A stretch of DNA of 64,000 bases, from assembly GCF_017355915.2 (NCBI RefSeq), contig NZ_JAFEUV020000007.1, forward strand, positions 62,001 through 126,000, written 5' to 3'. The DNA comes from Telluribacter roseus. Lineage in GTDB: Bacteria > Bacteroidota > Bacteroidia > Cytophagales > Spirosomataceae. Position 1 is the first letter of the stretch. Every line of letters starts with the position of its first letter. Shown here in pieces: positions 62,161-64,000 of this stretch. The position numbers and the translations under genes are program-made. Below the pieces are notes generated by a model. The model was not told where the DNA came from and made no database searches. It saw only the letters and a list, made by a program, of their open reading frames with translations.

Positions 62161-62949
62161 ATGAAAAAAGTAATCGTAGCACTCCTGTGCCTGGCCGGCT
62201 CCTACCGTTTGGCGGCCCAGGAACACCCCAATTCACTCCAAATAGGAGTTGGATCCCTATCCGGCAAGATGCTGGACCAGCAGGCCTCGCCGCTTCTTTA
62301 TCACACCAAAGCCACTCAGGTAACTCTGGACTACTTACACCAGAGTAAGCGGGCGCGGTTCGAGGTAGCTATCACCCCTGCCCTGGGTACTACCCTGCCC
62401 GAGCGGTTTGGCGAACGGGCTTTTGGTGATGATTTCTACCAGTACAAGGTGCATTCATCCTACTACAGAGCCGATATAGACATCTCCTATATCCGTCGCC
62501 TGGGCAAACAGCCTCGGAACGTCCAATTCTTTTTTGGTGGTAAGCTGCAGAACACCCTTCAGGTTGCCGACCAGGTAGCTAACTTCTACTGGGCTACCAA
62601 CGTAGCGGCCCTGCACGCTCAGTTCCAGACGGAATACCATCACAACCGTCACCATCTAACGGCCGGTTTGAGTGTACCTGTACTAGCCGCGGTATCGCGT
62701 CACATCCACGCCAATTTCCCTAAGTCAGCGGATAGGTCCAACTTCATCGCTTTTTTCGAAGAGGGTACCGAGCTTACGGCCCCTCACAAGCTGCACATGC
62801 TCCAGGCTTACGCTAACTACCAGTTTATGCTCAGCCGACGCATGAGTGCCGGCCTACGGTACGGTTTCCGAATGATGCAGTACCCATTACCACGCCCCAT
62901 TCAAAGTATTAGCCAAAGCGTATCCGTTCATACAGCCTTCTATTTTTAA
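62161..62949 (+). CDS. Outer-membrane beta-barrel-like protein
   Basis: 262 residues with a signal peptide (MKKVIVALLCLAGSYRLAAQ) and a pattern of alternating strands (VTLDYLHQSKRARFEVAITP, YYRADIDISYIRRLG) ending in SVSVHTAFYF, an aromatic terminus typical of outer-membrane barrels. I do not recognise the family. It differs in sequence from the barrel at 36732, although both sit beside a serine hydrolase and a membrane LytTR regulator. It has a 32-base gap before and a 12-base gap after it, so it is in an operon with the S41 peptidase. Confidence 0.75.
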   Translation: MKKVIVALLCLAGSYRLAAQEHPNSLQIGVGSLSGKMLDQQASPLLYHTKATQVTLDYLHQSKRARFEVAITPALGTTLPERFGERAFGDDFYQYKVHSSYYRADIDISYIRRLGKQPRNVQFFFGGKLQNTLQVADQVANFYWATNVAALHAQFQTEYHHNRHHLTAGLSVPVLAAVSRHIHANFPKSADRSNFIAFFEEGTELTAPHKLHMLQAYANYQFMLSRRMSAGLRYGFRMMQYPLPRPIQSISQSVSVHTAFYF

Positions 62950-62961
62950 TCCTTAATAGCC

Positions 62962-63993
62962 ATGAAAACATTCGTTAATATCTGTCTTCTAATCGTTGCA
63001 ACCTTCATTTTCAGTGCCTGCGAAAAGTCATTCATTGACCCGCAAACACCCAATACACCCGAAACCAACTTTGATGCCCTGTGGCAGGAGTACGACCGGC
63101 TGTATGGCCAGTTTGAGGTAAAGCAGGTAGATTGGAACGCCCTTTACAAGCAGTACCGCCCCAGAGTAAACGCCGGTACTACCGACCGGGAGCTACTTAC
63201 GGTTATGGGCGAGATGCTCGACCACCTCAATGATAATCATATCTACGTCCGACCTACCCTGGATACGGGCCTGCCCTACTACAACGGCGGCCTGCTGGGG
63301 CGTCAGAAATTTGAGGATTTCAGTACCAAGGTGGTAGACAAGTACCTGTTGGAAAAGAAAAAGTATGGCAATGATATAGAGTACGGCTGGCTGCCCGGTA
63401 ACATCGGGTACCTCTCCCTGCTGGGCTTCTCCAATGACTTTAACTACTATCCCGAAGCCATGGATATCGTGCTGGGAGAGCTGAAAGAAGCAAAGGGTTT
63501 AGTCATAGAACTGCGGAACAACGGTGGGGGCGAAGACCGGGTAGCCCAGTACATTGTCAACCGCTTTGCTACCTCTAAGCACCTGTCCTTTACCAGCAGG
63601 TTACGCAACGGACCTGATCACAACGATTTTGCCCCCCAGATCCGGTTCTATACCGAACCAGCGGGGAGCTTTCAGTATACCAGGCCGATCGTGGTTCTTA
63701 CGCGCCGCCAGACTTACAGCTCCGGAGAGACATTCGTACTGGGCATGAAACAGGTACCCCATGCCATGATGGTAGGTGACAGTACCGGGGGTGCTTTCTC
63801 GGATGCCATCCGGAGAGAACTACCCAACGGCTGGTTGTACCGGGTCCCGGTTGCCGATGTACGTGATGCGGAAGGCAAAAACCACGAAGGAGTAGGCCTG
63901 GCCCCTACCCTGCTCGTTCAGAACAAAAAGGAAGAAATAGAGGCGGGCAGGGACCGAGCACTGGAAAAAGCGATAGAGATCCTTTCCAGGTAG
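62962..63993 (+). CDS. S41 family (C-terminal processing) peptidase lipoprotein
   Basis: 343 residues with a lipobox (FIFSAC20). The peptidase domain has GWLPGNIGYLSLLGFSNDFN, GLVIELRNNGGGEDRVAQYI and the nucleophile region VLTRRQTYSSGETFVLGMKQ, where Ser of SSGE is the catalytic residue. GDSTGGAFSDA follows, as usual in S41. No PDZ domain is visible, so it is a short member like interphotoreceptor-retinoid-binding-type or tricorn-related enzymes of Bacteroidota. It is the last gene of the operon with the barrel and serine hydrolase, and acts in the periplasm. Confidence 0.87.
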   Translation: MKTFVNICLLIVATFIFSACEKSFIDPQTPNTPETNFDALWQEYDRLYGQFEVKQVDWNALYKQYRPRVNAGTTDRELLTVMGEMLDHLNDNHIYVRPTLDTGLPYYNGGLLGRQKFEDFSTKVVDKYLLEKKKYGNDIEYGWLPGNIGYLSLLGFSNDFNYYPEAMDIVLGELKEAKGLVIELRNNGGGEDRVAQYIVNRFATSKHLSFTSRLRNGPDHNDFAPQIRFYTEPAGSFQYTRPIVVLTRRQTYSSGETFVLGMKQVPHAMMVGDSTGGAFSDAIRRELPNGWLYRVPVADVRDAEGKNHEGVGLAPTLLVQNKKEEIEAGRDRALEKAIEILSR

Positions 63994-64000
63994 TGACAAA

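Overview
The window looks like chromosomal DNA of a member of the Bacteroidota, most probably order Cytophagales (Spirosomataceae/Cytophagaceae-like). This is inferred from two SusC/SusD pairs, TonB-linked receptors with carboxypeptidase-like N-domains, DUF4249 and LruC lipoproteins, LytTR and LytS-type regulators, and promoters resembling the Bacteroidota -33 TTG / -7 TAnnTTTG pattern. Shine-Dalgarno sequences are mostly absent. Base composition is near 50% GC with no obvious islands. I saw no rRNA, tRNA, CRISPR array, insertion sequence or phage gene.

Left part (1-12 kb): the 3' end of a universal stress protein, a large LruC-domain lipoprotein, a membrane-anchored hypothetical, a single-domain response regulator, a cupin, a Wzi-like outer-membrane barrel, a TM2 protein and a Tat-exported phospholipase C, with gene-poor gaps between them. 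From 12.8 to 21.9 kb lies a polysaccharide utilisation locus: SusC, SusD and two different heparinase II/III-family lyases, with a strong intrinsic terminator between SusD and the first lyase. It faces a subtilisin-like protease fused to seven FG-GAP/PVL-type repeats (22-24.7 kb).

Middle (25-50 kb): a quinone-oxidoreductase-like MDR protein, a structured gene-free kilobase, a protein with the DnaQ exonuclease fold but without its catalytic residues, membrane and acetyltransferase genes, a Crp-type regulator, a LytS/LytTR two-component pair, a block with a membrane LytTR regulator, a beta-barrel and a serine hydrolase, a TonB receptor-DUF4249 operon that runs into a histidine phosphatase and a Cys-tailed GNAT, a two-domain stress protein, AraC and OsmC genes, a CE15-like glucuronoyl esterase, and a YceI/ring-cleaving dioxygenase operon.

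Right part (50.5-64 kb): an operon made of a stand-alone FecR-C-terminal-like fragment, SusC, SusD, a PIG-L deacetylase and an HGSNAT-like membrane acetyltransferase. A second membrane LytTR / serine hydrolase / beta-barrel block follows, extended by an S41 peptidase. The most interesting points are the acetyl-removing plus acetyl-adding SusCD operon, the repeated LytTR-serine hydrolase-barrel module, the catalytically degenerate exonuclease homologue, the protease-propeller fusion, and several operator-like repeats.
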